64,000 nt of DNA. It comes from Balanoglossus misakiensis. Its lineage: Eukaryota > Hemichordata. The stretch covers positions 2,666,001 through 2,730,000 of the forward strand of contig CM082597.2 in the NCBI GenBank assembly GCA_040954595.2, in the 5' to 3' direction. The position numbers and the translations under genes were made by a program. This document shows positions 50,101-62,845 of the stretch, piece after piece. Below the pieces are notes generated by a model that searched no databases, was not told the DNA's origin, and was given only the letters and a program-made list of their open reading frames with translations. Position 1 is the stretch's first letter, and every line of letters starts with the position of its first letter.

Positions 50101-53100
50101 GCGAATTTTCGAGTTGCCGAATTTCGAGATTTTCGGCCGATTTGAACATTTTTCATGGGTTAACCATCATGGTTTTTGTCGAAAAACCGCGAATTTTCGA
50201 GTTGCCGAATTTCGAGATTTTCGGCCGATTTGAACATTTTTCATGGGTTAACCATCATGGTTTTTGTCGAAAAACCGCGAATTTTCGAGTTGCCGAATTT
50301 CGAGATTTTCGGCCGATTTGAACATTTTTCATGGGTTAACCATCATGGTTTTTGTCGAAAAACCGCGAATTTTCGAGTTGCCGAATTTCGAGATTTTCGG
50401 CCGATTTGAACATTTTTCATGGGTTAACCATCATGGTTTTTGTCGAAAAACCGCGAATTTTCGAGTTGCCGAATTTCGAGATTTTCGGCCGATTTGAACA
50501 TTTTTCATGGGTTAACCATCATGGTTTTTGTCGAAAAACCGCGAATTTTCGAGTTGCCGAATTTCGAGATTTTCGGCCGATTTGAACATTTTTCATGGGT
50601 TAACCATCATGGTTTTTGTCGAAAAACCGCGAATTTTCGAGTTGCCGAATTTCGAGATTTTCGGCCGATTTGAACATTTTTCATGGGTTAACCATCATGG
50701 TTTTTGTCGAAAAACCGCGAATTTTCGAGTTGCCGAATTTCGAGATTTTCGGCCGATTTGAACATTTTTCATGGGTTAACCATCATGGTTTTTGTCGAAA
50801 AACCGCGAATTTTCGAGTTGCCGAATTTCGAGATTTTCGGCCGATTTGAACATTTTTCATGGGTTAACCATCATGGTTTTTGTCGAAAAACCGCGAATTT
50901 TCGAGTTGCCGAATTTCGAGATTTTCGGCCGATTTGAACATTTTTCATGGGTTAACCATCATGGTTTTTGTCGAAAAACCGCGAATTTTCGAGTTGCCGA
51001 ATTTCGAGATTTTCGGCCGATTTGAACATTTTTCATGGGTTAACCATCATGGTTTTTGTCGAAAAACCGCGAATTTTCGAGTTGCCGAATTTCGAGATTT
51101 TCGGCCGTTTTGAACATTTTTCATGGGTTAACCATCATGGTTTTTGTCGAAAAACCGCGAATTTTCGAGTTGCCGAATTTCGAGATTTTCGGCCGATTTG
51201 AACATTTTTCATGGGTTAACCATCATGGTTTTTGTCGAAAAACCGCGAATTTTCGAGTTGCCGAATTTCGAGATTTTCGGCCGATTTGAACATTTTTCAT
51301 GGGTTAACCATCATGGTTTTTGTCGAAAAACCGCGAATTTTCGAGTTGCCGAATTTCGAGATTTTCGGCCGATTTGAACATTTTTCATGGGTTAACCATC
51401 ATGGTTTTTGTCGAAAAACCGCGAATTTTCGAGTTGCCGAATTTCGAGATTTTCGGCCGATTTGAACATTTTTCATGGGTTAACCATCATGGTTTTTGTC
51501 GAAAAACCGCGAATTTTCGAGTTGCCGAATTTCGAGATTTTCGGCCGATTTGAACATTTTTCATGGGTTAACCATCATGGTTTTTGTCGAAAAACCGCGA
51601 ATTTTCGAGTTGCCGAATTTCGAGATTTTCGGCCGATTTGAACATTTTTCATGGGTTAACCATCATGGTTTTTGTCGAAAAACCGCGAATTTTCGAGTTG
51701 CCGAATTTCGAGATTTTCGGCCGATTTGAACATTTTTCATGGGTTAACCATCATGGTTTTTGTCGAAAAACCGCGAATTTTCGAGTTGCCGAATTTCGAG
51801 ATTTTCGGCCGATTTGAACATTTTTCATGGGTTAACCATCATGGTTTTTGTCGAAAAACCGCGAATTTTCGAGTTGCCGAATTTCGAGATTTTCGGCCGA
51901 TTTGAACATTTTTCATGGGTTAACCATCATGGTTTTTGTCGAAAAACCGCGAATTTTCGAGTTGCCGAATTTCGAGATTTTCGGCCGATTTGAACATTTT
52001 TCATGGGTTAACCATCATGGTTTTTGTCGAAAAACCGCGAATTTTCGAGTTGCCGAATTTCGAGATTTTCGGCCGATTTGAACATTTTTCATGGGTTAAC
52101 CATCATGGTTTTTGTCGAAAAACCGCGAATTTTCGAGTTGCCGAATTTCGAGATTTTCGGCCGATTTGAACATTTTTCATGGGTTAACCATCATGGTTTT
52201 TGTCGAAAAACCGCGAATTTTCGAGTTGCCGAATTTCGAGATTTTCGGCCGATTTGAACATTTTTCATGGGTTAACCATCATGGTTTTTGTCGAAAAACC
52301 GCGAATTTTCGAGTTGCCGAATTTCGAGATTTTCGGCCGATTTGAACATTTTTCATGGGTTAACCATCATGGTTTTTGTCGAAAAACCGCGAATTTTCGA
52401 GTTGCCGAATTTCGAGATTTTCGGCCGATTTGAACATTTTTCATGGGTTAACCATCATGGTTTTTGTCGAAAAACCGCGAATTTTCGAGTTGCCGAATTT
52501 CGAGATTTTCGGCCGATTTGAACATTTTTCATGGGTTAACCATCATGGTTTTTGTCGAAAAACCGCGAATTTTCGAGTTGCCGAATTTCGAGATTTTCGG
52601 CCGATTTGAACATTTTTCATGGGTTAACCATCATGGTTTTTGTCGAAAAACCGCGAATTTTCGAGTTGCCGAATTTCGAGATTTTCGGCCGATTTGAACA
52701 TTTTTCATGGGTTAACCATCATGGTTTTTGTCGAAAAACCGCGAATTTTCGAGTTGCCGAATTTCGAGATTTTCGGCCGATTTGAACATTTTTCATGGGT
52801 TAACCATCATGGTTTTTGTCGAAAAACCGCGAATTTTCGAGTTGCCGAATTTCGAGATTTTCGGCCGATTTGAACATTTTTCATGGGTTAACCATCATGG
52901 TTTTTGTCGAAAAACCGCGAATTTTCGAGTTGCCGAATTTCGAGATTTTCGGCCGATTTGAACATTTTTCATGGGTTAACCATCATGGTTTTTGTCGAAA
53001 AACCGCGAATTTTCGAGTTGCCGAATTTCGAGATTTTCGGCCGATTTGAACATTTTTCATGGGTTAACCATCATGGTTTTTGTCGAAAAACCGCGAATTT

Positions 53101-56100
53101 TCGAGTTGCCGAATTTCGAGATTTTCGGCCGATTTGAACATTTTTCATGGGTTAACCATCATGGTTTTTGTCGAAAAACCGCGAATTTTCGAGTTGCCGA
53201 ATTTCGAGATTTTCGGCCGATTTGAACATTTTTCATGGGTTAACCATCATGGTTTTTGTCGAAAAACCGCGAATTTTCGAGTTGCCGAATTTCGAGATTT
53301 TCGGCCGATTTGAACATTTTTCATGGGTTAACCATCATGGTTTTTGTCGAAAAACCGCGAATTTTCGAGTTGCCGAATTTCGAGATTTTCGGCCGATTTG
53401 AACATTTTTCATGGGTTAACCATCATGGTTTTTGTCGAAAAACCGCGAATTTTCGAGTTGCCGAATTTCGAGATTTTCGGCCGATTTGAACATTTTTCAT
53501 GGGTTAACCATCATGGTTTTTGTCGAAAAACCGCGAATTTTCGAGTTGCCGAATTTCGAGATTTTCGGCCGATTTGAACATTTTTCATGGGTTAACCATC
53601 ATGGTTTTTGTCGAAAAACCGCGAATTTTCGAGTTGCCGAATTTCGAGATTTTCGGCCGATTTGAACATTTTTCATGGGTTAACCATCATGGTTTTTGTC
53701 GAAAAACCGCGAATTTTCGAGTTGCCGAATTTCGAGATTTTCGGCCGATTTGAACATTTTTCATGGGTTAACCATCATGGTTTTTGTCGAAAAACCGCGA
53801 ATTTTCGAGTTGCCGAATTTCGAGATTTTCGGCCGATTTGAACATTTTTCATGGGTTAACCATCATGGTTTTTGTCGAAAAACCGCGAATTTTCGAGTTG
53901 CCGAATTTCGAGATTTTCGGCCGATTTGAACATTTTTCATGGGTTAACCATCATGGTTTTTGTCGAAAAACCGCGAATTTTCGAGTTGCCGAATTTCGAG
54001 ATTTTCGGCCGATTTGAACATTTTTCATGGGTTAACCATCATGGTTTTTGTCGAAAAACCGCGAATTTTCGAGTTGCCGAATTTCGAGATTTTCGGCCGA
54101 TTTGAACATTTTTCATGGGTTAACCATCATGGTTTTTGTCGAAAAACCGCGAATTTTCGAGTTGCCGAATTTCGAGATTTTCGGCCGATTTGAACATTTT
54201 TCATGGGTTAACCATCATGGTTTTTGTCGAAAAACCGCGAATTTTCGAGTTGCCGAATTTCGAGATTTTCGGCCGATTTGAACATTTTTCATGGGTTAAC
54301 CATCATGGTTTTTGTCGAAAAACCGCGAATTTTCGAGTTGCCGAATTTCGAGATTTTCGGCCGATTTGAACATTTTTCATGGGTTAACCATCATGGTTTT
54401 TGTCGAAAAACCGCGAATTTTCGAGTTGCCGAATTTCGAGATTTTCGGCCGATTTGAACATTTTTCATGGGTTAACCATCATGGTTTTTGTCGAAAAACC
54501 GCGAATTTTCGAGTTGCCGAATTTCGAGATTTTCGGCCGATTTGAACATTTTTCATGGGTTAACCATCATGGTTTTTGTCGAAAAACCGCGAATTTTCGA
54601 GTTGCCGAATTTCGAGATTTTCGGCCGATTTGAACATTTTTCATGGGTTAACCATCATGGTTTTTGTCGAAAAACCGCGAATTTTCGAGTTGCCGAATTT
54701 CGAGATTTTCGGCCGATTTGAACATTTTTCATGGGTTAACCATCATGGTTTTTGTCGAAAAACCGCGAATTTTCGAGTTGCCGAATTTCGAGATTTTCGG
54801 CCGATTTGAACATTTTTCATGGGTTAACCATCATGGTTTTTGTCGAAAAACCGCGAATTTTCGAGTTGCCGAATTTCGAGATTTTCGGCCGATTTGAACA
54901 TTTTTCATGGGTTAACCATCATGGTTTTTGTCGAAAAACCGCGAATTTTCGAGTTGCCGAATTTCGAGATTTTCGGCCGATTTGAACATTTTTCATGGGT
55001 TAACCATCATGGTTTTTGTCGAAAAACCGCGAATTTTCGAGTTGCCGAATTTCGAGATTTTCGGCCGATTTGAACATTTTTCATGGGTTAACCATCATGG
55101 TTTTTGTCGAAAAACCGCGAATTTTCGAGTTGCCGAATTTCGAGATTTTCGGCCGATTTGAACATTTTTCATGGGTTAACCATCATGGTTTTTGTCGAAA
55201 AACCGCGAATTTTCGAGTTGCCGAATTTCGAGATTTTCGGCCGATTTGAACATTTTTCATGGGTTAACCATCATGGTTTTTGTCGAAAAACCGCGAATTT
55301 TCGAGTTGCCGAATTTCGAGATTTTCGGCCGATTTGAACATTTTTCATGGGTTAACCATCATGGTTTTTGTCGAAAAACCGCGAATTTTCGAGTTGCCGA
55401 ATTTCGAGATTTTCGGCCGATTTGAACATTTTTCATGGGTTAACCATCATGGTTTTTGTCGAAAAACCGCGAATTTTCGAGTTGCCGAATTTCGAGATTT
55501 TCGGCCGATTTGAACATTTTTCATGGGTTAACCATCATGGTTTTTGTCGAAAAACCGCGAATTTTCGAGTTGCCGAATTTCGAGATTTTCGGCCGATTTG
55601 AACATTTTTCATGGGTTAACCATCATGGTTTTTGTCGAAAAACCGCGAATTTTCGAGTTGCCGAATTTCGAGATTTTCGGCCGATTTGAACATTTTTCAT
55701 GGGTTAACCATCATGGTTTTTGTCGAAAAACCGCGAATTTTCGAGTTGCCGAATTTCGAGATTTTCGGCCGATTTGAACATTTTTCATGGGTTAACCATC
55801 ATGGTTTTTGTCGAAAAACCGCGAATTTTCGAGTTGCCGAATTTCGAGATTTTCGGCCGATTTGAACATTTTTCATGGGTTAACCATCATGGTTTTTGTC
55901 GAAAAACCGCGAATTTTCGAGTTGCCGAATTTCGAGATTTTCGGCCGATTTGAACATTTTTCATGGGTTAACCATCATGGTTTTTGTCGAAAAACCGCGA
56001 ATTTTCGAGTTGCCGAATTTCGAGATTTTCGGCCGATTTGAACATTTTTCATGGGTTAACCATCATGGTTTTTGTCGAAAAACCGCGAATTTTCGAGTTG

Positions 56101-59100
56101 CCGAATTTCGAGATTTTCGGCCGATTTGAACATTTTTCATGGGTTAACCATCATGGTTTTTGTCGAAAAACCGCGAATTTTCGAGTTGCCGAATTTCGAG
56201 ATTTTCGGCCGATTTGAACATTTTTCATGGGTTAACCATCATGGTTTTTGTCGAAAAACCGCGAATTTTCGAGTTGCCGAATTTCGAGATTTTCGGCCGA
56301 TTTGAACATTTTTCATGGGTTAACCATCATGGTTTTTGTCGAAAAACCGCGAATTTTCGAGTTGCCGAATTTCGAGATTTTCGGCCGATTTGAACATTTT
56401 TCATGGGTTAACCATCATGGTTTTTGTCGAAAAACCGCGAATTTTCGAGTTGCCGAATTTCGAGATTTTCGGCCGATTTGAACATTTTTCATGGGTTAAC
56501 CATCATGGTTTTTGTCGAAAAACCGCGAATTTTCGAGTTGCCGAATTTCGAGATTTTCGGCCGATTTGAACATTTTTCATGGGTTAACCATCATGGTTTT
56601 TGTCGAAAAACCGCGAATTTTCGAGTTGCCGAATTTCGAGATTTTCGGCCGATTTGAACATTTTTCATGGGTTAACCATCATGGTTTTTGTCGAAAAACC
56701 GCGAATTTTCGAGTTGCCGAATTTCGAGATTTTCGGCCGATTTGAACATTTTTCATGGGTTAACCATCATGGTTTTTGTCGAAAAACCGCGAATTTTCGA
56801 GTTGCCGAATTTCGAGATTTTCGGCCGATTTGAACATTTTTCATGGGTTAACCATCATGGTTTTTGTCGAAAAACCGCGAATTTTCGAGTTGCCGAATTT
56901 CGAGATTTTCGGCCGATTTGAACATTTTTCATGGGTTAACCATCATGGTTTTTGTCGAAAAACCGCGAATTTTCGAGTTGCCGAATTTCGAGATTTTCGG
57001 CCGATTTGAACATTTTTCATGGGTTAACCATCATGGTTTTTGTCGAAAAACCGCGAATTTTCGAGTTGCCGAATTTCGAGATTTTCGGCCGATTTGAACA
57101 TTTTTCATGGGTTAACCATCATGGTTTTTGTCGAAAAACCGCGAATTTTCGAGTTGCCGAATTTCGAGATTTTCGGCCGATTTGAACATTTTTCATGGGT
57201 TAACCATCATGGTTTTTGTCGAAAAACCGCGAATTTTCGAGTTGCCGAATTTCGAGATTTTCGGCCGATTTGAACATTTTTCATGGGTTAACCATCATGG
57301 TTTTTGTCGAAAAACCGCGAATTTTCGAGTTGCCGAATTTCGAGATTTTCGGCCGATTTGAACATTTTTCATGGGTTAACCATCATGGTTTTTGTCGAAA
57401 AACCGCGAATTTTCGAGTTGCCGAATTTCGAGATTTTCGGCCGATTTGAACATTTTTCATGGGTTAACCATCATGGTTTTTGTCGAAAAACCGCGAATTT
57501 TCGAGTTGCCGAATTTCGAGATTTTCGGCCGATTTGAACATTTTTCATGGGTTAACCATCATGGTTTTTGTCGAAAAACCGCGAATTTTCGAGTTGCCGA
57601 ATTTCGAGATTTTCGGCCGATTTGAACATTTTTCATGGGTTAACCATCATGGTTTTTGTCGAAAAACCGCGAATTTTCGAGTTGCCGAATTTCGAGATTT
57701 TCGGCCGATTTGAACATTTTTCATGGGTTAACCATCATGGTTTTTGTCGAAAAACCGCGAATTTTCGAGTTGCCGAATTTCGAGATTTTCGGCCGATTTG
57801 AACATTTTTCATGGGTTAACCATCATGGTTTTTGTCGAAAAACCGCGAATTTTCGAGTTGCCGAATTTCGAGATTTTCGGCCGATTTGAACATTTTTCAT
57901 GGGTTAACCATCATGGTTTTTGTCGAAAAACCGCGAATTTTCGAGTTGCCGAATTTCGAGATTTTCGGCCGATTTGAACATTTTTCATGGGTTAACCATC
58001 ATGGTTTTTGTCGAAAAACCGCGAATTTTCGAGTTGCCGAATTTCGAGATTTTCGGCCGATTTGAACATTTTTCATGGGTTAACCATCATGGTTTTTGTC
58101 GAAAAACCGCGAATTTTCGAGTTGCCGAATTTCGAGATTTTCGGCCGATTTGAACATTTTTCATGGGTTAACCATCATGGTTTTTGTCGAAAAACCGCGA
58201 ATTTTCGAGTTGCCGAATTTCGAGATTTTCGGCCGATTTGAACATTTTTCATGGGTTAACCATCATGGTTTTTGTCGAAAAACCGCGAATTTTCGAGTTG
58301 CCGAATTTCGAGATTTTCGGCCGATTTGAACATTTTTCATGGGTTAACCATCATGGTTTTTGTCGAAAAACCGCGAATTTTCGAGTTGCCGAATTTCGAG
58401 ATTTTCGGCCGATTTGAACATTTTTCATGGGTTAACCATCATGGTTTTTGTCGAAAAACCGCGAATTTTCGAGTTGCCGAATTTCGAGATTTTCGGCCGA
58501 TTTGAACATTTTTCATGGGTTAACCATCATGGTTTTTGTCGAAAAACCGCGAATTTTCGAGTTGCCGAATTTCGAGATTTTCGGCCGATTTGAACATTTT
58601 TCATGGGTTAACCATCATGGTTTTTGTCGAAAAACCGCGAATTTTCGAGTTGCCGAATTTCGAGATTTTCGGCCGATTTGAACATTTTTCATGGGTTAAC
58701 CATCATGGTTTTTGTCGAAAAACCGCGAATTTTCGAGTTGCCGAATTTCGAGATTTTCGGCCGATTTGAACATTTTTCATGGGTTAACCATCATGGTTTT
58801 TGTCGAAAAACCGCGAATTTTCGAGTTGCCGAATTTCGAGATTTTCGGCCGATTTGAACATTTTTCATGGGTTAACCATCATGGTTTTTGTCGAAAAACC
58901 GCGAATTTTCGAGTTGCCGAATTTCGAGATTTTCGGCCGATTTGAACATTTTTCATGGGTTAACCATCATGGTTTTTGTCGAAAAACCGCGAATTTTCGA
59001 GTTGCCGAATTTCGAGATTTTCGGCCGATTTGAACATTTTTCATGGGTTAACCATCATGGTTTTTGTCGAAAAACCGCGAATTTTCGAGTTGCCGAATTT

Positions 59101-61111
59101 CGAGATTTTCGGCCGATTTGAACATTTTTCATGGGTTAACCATCATGGTTTTTGTCGAAAAACCGCGAATTTTCGAGTTGCCGAATTTCGAGATTTTCGG
59201 CCGATTTGAACATTTTTCATGGGTTAACCATCATGGTTTTTGTCGAAAAACCGCGAATTTTCGAGTTGCCGAATTTCGAGATTTTCGGCCGATTTGAACA
59301 TTTTTCATGGGTTAACCATCATGGTTTTTGTCGAAAAACCGCGAATTTTCGAGTTGCCGAATTTCGAGATTTTCGGCCGATTTGAACATTTTTCATGGGT
59401 TAACCATCATGGTTTTTGTCGAAAAACCGCGAATTTTCGAGTTGCCGAATTTCGAGATTTTCGGCCGATTTGAACATTTTTCATGGGTTAACCATCATGG
59501 TTTTTGTCGAAAAACCGCGAATTTTCGAGTTGCCGAATTTCGAGATTTTCGGCCGATTTGAACATTTTTCATGGGTTAACCATCATGGTTTTTGTCGAAA
59601 AACCGCGAATTTTCGAGTTGCCGAATTTCGAGATTTTCGGCCGATTTGAACATTTTTCATGGGTTAACCATCATGGTTTTTGTCGAAAAACCGCGAATTT
59701 TCGAGTTGCCGAATTTCGAGATTTTCGGCCGATTTGAACATTTTTCATGGGTTAACCATCATGGTTTTTGTCGAAAAACCGCGAATTTTCGAGTTGCCGA
59801 ATTTCGAGATTTTCGGCCGATTTGAACATTTTTCATGGGTTAACCATCATGGTTTTTGTCGAAAAACCGCGAATTTTCGAGTTGCCGAATTTCGAGATTT
59901 TCGGCCGATTTGAACATTTTTCATGGGTTAACCATCATGGTTTTTGTCGAAAAACCGCGAATTTTCGAGTTGCCGAATTTCGAGATTTTCGGCCGATTTG
60001 AACATTTTTCATGGGTTAACCATCATGGTTTTTGTCGAAAAACCGCGAATTTTCGAGTTGCCGAATTTCGAGATTTTCGGCCGATTTGAACATTTTTCAT
60101 GGGTTAACCATCATGGTTTTTGTCGAAAAACCGCGAATTTTCGAGTTGCCGAATTTCGAGATTTTCGGCCGATTTGAACATTTTTCATGGGTTAACCATC
60201 ATGGTTTTTGTCGAAAAACCGCGAATTTTCGAGTTGCCGAATTTCGAGATTTTCGGCCGATTTGAACATTTTTCATGGGTTAACCATCATGGTTTTTGTC
60301 GAAAAACCGCGAATTTTCGAGTTGCCGAATTTCGAGATTTTCGGCCGATTTGAACATTTTTCATGGGTTAACCATCATGGTTTTTGTCGAAAAACCGCGA
60401 ATTTTCGAGTTGCCGAATTTCGAGATTTTCGGCCGATTTGAACATTTTTCATGGGTTAACCATCATGGTTTTTGTCGAAAAACCGCGAATTTTCGAGTTG
60501 CCGAATTTCGAGATTTTCGGCCGATTTGAACATTTTTCATGGGTTAACCATCATGGTTTTTGTCGAAAAACCGCGAATTTTCGAGTTGCCGAATTTCGAG
60601 ATTTTCGGCCGATTTGAACATTTTTCATGGGTTAACCATCATGGTTTTTGTCGAAAAACCGCGAATTTTCGAGTTGCCGAATTTCGAGATTTTCGGCCGA
60701 TTTGAACATTTTTCATGGGTTAACCATCATGGTTTTTGTCGAAAAACCGCGAATTTTCGAGTTGCCGAATTTCGAGATTTTCGGCCGATTTGAACATTTT
60801 TCATGGGTTAACCATCATGGTTTTTGTCGAAAAACCGCGAATTTTCGAGTTGCCGAATTTCGAGATTTTCGGCCGATTTGAACATTTTTCATGGGTTAAC
60901 CATCATGGTTTTTGTCGAAAAACCGCGAATTTTCGAGTTGCCGAATTTCGAGATTTTCGGCCGATTTGAATATTTTTCATGGGTTAACCATCATGGTTTT
61001 TGTCGAAAAACCGCGAATTTTCGAGTTGCCGAATTTCGAGATTTTCGGCCGATTTGAACATTTTTCATGGGTTAACCATCATGGTTTTTGTCGAAAAACC
61101 GCGAATTTTCG
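44181..61111 (+). repeat. Homogeneous 88-bp satellite array, about 192 copies
   Basis: The unit starts GTTTTTGTCGAAAAACCGCG and ends CATGGGTTAACCATCATG. Counting positions gives 192 unit slots plus a 28-bp partial unit at 61084-61111. The few departures I found are an extra A at about 45951-45956, a 3-bp insertion near 48077, A to T at 51108, C to T at 60971, and the gap at 48165-48264. Each unit holds 8 CpG and the palindromes TCGGCCGA and GGTTAACC. The plus strand has few stops, which yields a string of overlapping 77-codon frames without ATG starts; these are not genes. Near-identity across 17 kb implies very recent amplification or active homogenisation. Confidence 0.98.
48165..48264. other. 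Assembly gap (100 N) inside the satellite
   Basis: Exactly 100 N, a conventional placeholder length. The repeat phase across it needs 9 bp plus any multiple of 88, not 100, so the true size is unknown. The unit just before it carries a 3-bp insertion, consistent with a low-quality contig end. Confidence 0.97.
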
Positions 61112-61463
61112 CCCATGAAAAATGTTCAAAAATGCCCAAAATATGAAAATTCGGCAAGTCGAAAATTTGTCATTTTTTGAAAAAAATCATGATGGTTAAC
61201 CCATGAAAAATGTTCAAAAATGCCCAAAATATGAAAATTCGGCAAGTCGAAAAATTGTCATTTTTTGAAAAAAAGCATGATGTATAACCCACGAAAAATG
61301 TTCAAAAATGCAAAAAAAATCGATATTCGGCAAATCGAAAATTTATCATTTTTTGAAAAAAAGCATGATGTATAACCCGTGAAAAATGTTCAAAAATGCC
61401 TAAAATATCAAAATTCCGTAAGTCGGAATTTTGTCATTTTTTGAAAAAAGTCATGATGTATAA
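61112..61463 (-). repeat. Right flank: four diverged 88-bp units in inverted orientation
   Basis: The motif CCCATGAAAAATGTTC or its variants (CCCACG, CCCGTG) starts at 61112, 61200, 61288 and 61376; a final CCC is at 61464. Every step is exactly 88 bp. Read on the minus strand, these units match the older left-flank type (TTTTTTTCAAAAAATGAC, GACTTGCCGAATTTT, GGGCATTTTTGAACATTTTTC) and not the CpG-rich core. The core stops mid-unit at 61111 and the inverted units begin at once. Units further right are more diverged. Confidence 0.92.
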
Positions 61464-62818
61464 CCCCTGATTATTAGCCTCAGGATGAGCACTTACCTTT
61501 TTGTGATTCAATGAGCAGAATACTTACCGTTTCATCCAAGAAAATAAGTCGATTTTAAACTCAGCAGTTCTGACACAGTGCCCTATAGAGTCGAATATTT
61601 GCTGATCGACAGGGAAGCACAGTGAACACTGTAATTAATACAATGTTCATAGTAGATGCCATCCTGTACATTTCATTTGACCTTTTCTGAGAATTTCGTT
61701 AATTTCTTGTCATTGCACAAAAGTTCATTTTATTCTTTATTAATTATACTTTGGAAGTGTGCATGTGTTGCAGGGTAGAATATCATTCCATTTCCTTCTG
61801 TGGCTTCATCGCATTTTACCATGGTAGACTCTGTAAAATTTGAACATGCAAAACCCCAAATAAATGACACCAGTCCGGATATGTAGAAGTTTTATCAAAT
61901 TTATTTTTCTCTCTCCCACCGCTTGTACATATACATTTATTTTCACCAATGACACCATTTTAATTTACCGTAAACTGAATGACATTTCGGATCCAAAATT
62001 TTATTTTCTCAGTATTTACACACCCCCTTTTTATTACATGTATACGTATATTATTGAACCTATGGCGACCGAAGCTCTCAGTGCGGTTCAGTTCAGCAGT
62101 AAATAACAGGGTTGAGCTGAATAAATAGCATAGCGAACTTTCAATCTGATAATTTATATACACTCGTCAGTGAATGCAGACGCGCAGGTTCAAGATGCAC
62201 ATTATAGTCCATCACACACACGCCATCATCGGCAGCCAACTGCTAACATTCCTGCTCCACTCTGCTTCTTCCTCTTCCAGGCAGCAGGTCATGTGACAAC
62301 AATCTGTAATTTCAACTTCTTCGCAGTGATGGTATTATGAGAATCGATCGCTGACTGGCACTTGGACTTCATTGTGACGCGGTCATGTTTTCGGAATTTC
62401 TCTTTAATTTGCATGCGTGGCCTGTAAGAGTTAGAAAAAGTAGATATTAGTCTGCAAAAAATAAAATAACAGTCAAACTTAGTTTACTGTTTTCGTGTAC
62501 TTTCTTTTACAAAATAGATACCTGAACTTTAAGAATAACATGACAAACACTAAAGCCGTTCATCCCCAATATGACTCGACCATGGCAGACTGAACATGGG
62601 CTCTTTTATAGTATGCATATCCTGAGTACAATTGCACACTAAATTGAAGTTGAGCTGTAGAGGGCGATATCTGAAAACCAAACACAAAATTACAATTTCG
62701 TGTTATTTCTATATCGTATCTGATGTACATGCGAGTGGCGCTTTTGTAGTCTGATGTAGATCGCATTGCGTGACCTCAGGGTACAAAGGACAGACGTCGA
62801 CCGCGAGCGTGTTGTGCA
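61464..62818. other. Non-coding DNA upstream of the carboxylesterase
   Basis: No recognised exon. CACTTACCT at 61490-61498 mirrors the left satellite edge. The last 60 bp before the esterase contains TGACCTCAGGGTACAAAGGACA-like nuclear-receptor half sites (about 62771-62792). No clear TATA box is seen in the usual position. A short exon with 5' UTR cannot be excluded. Confidence 0.4.
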
Positions 62819-62845
62819 ATGTGTGTAGTGATCGGCCGCGCCAAA

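Noticed and set aside
44181-61111. CRISPR array
   Set aside because: Units are contiguous and identical with no unique spacers, and the genome is animal.
44185-61118. Serial overlapping 77-codon frames as a multigene family
   Set aside because: They start at TTG, overlap one another every 88 bp and arise simply from the repeat period. There is no domain and no promoter.
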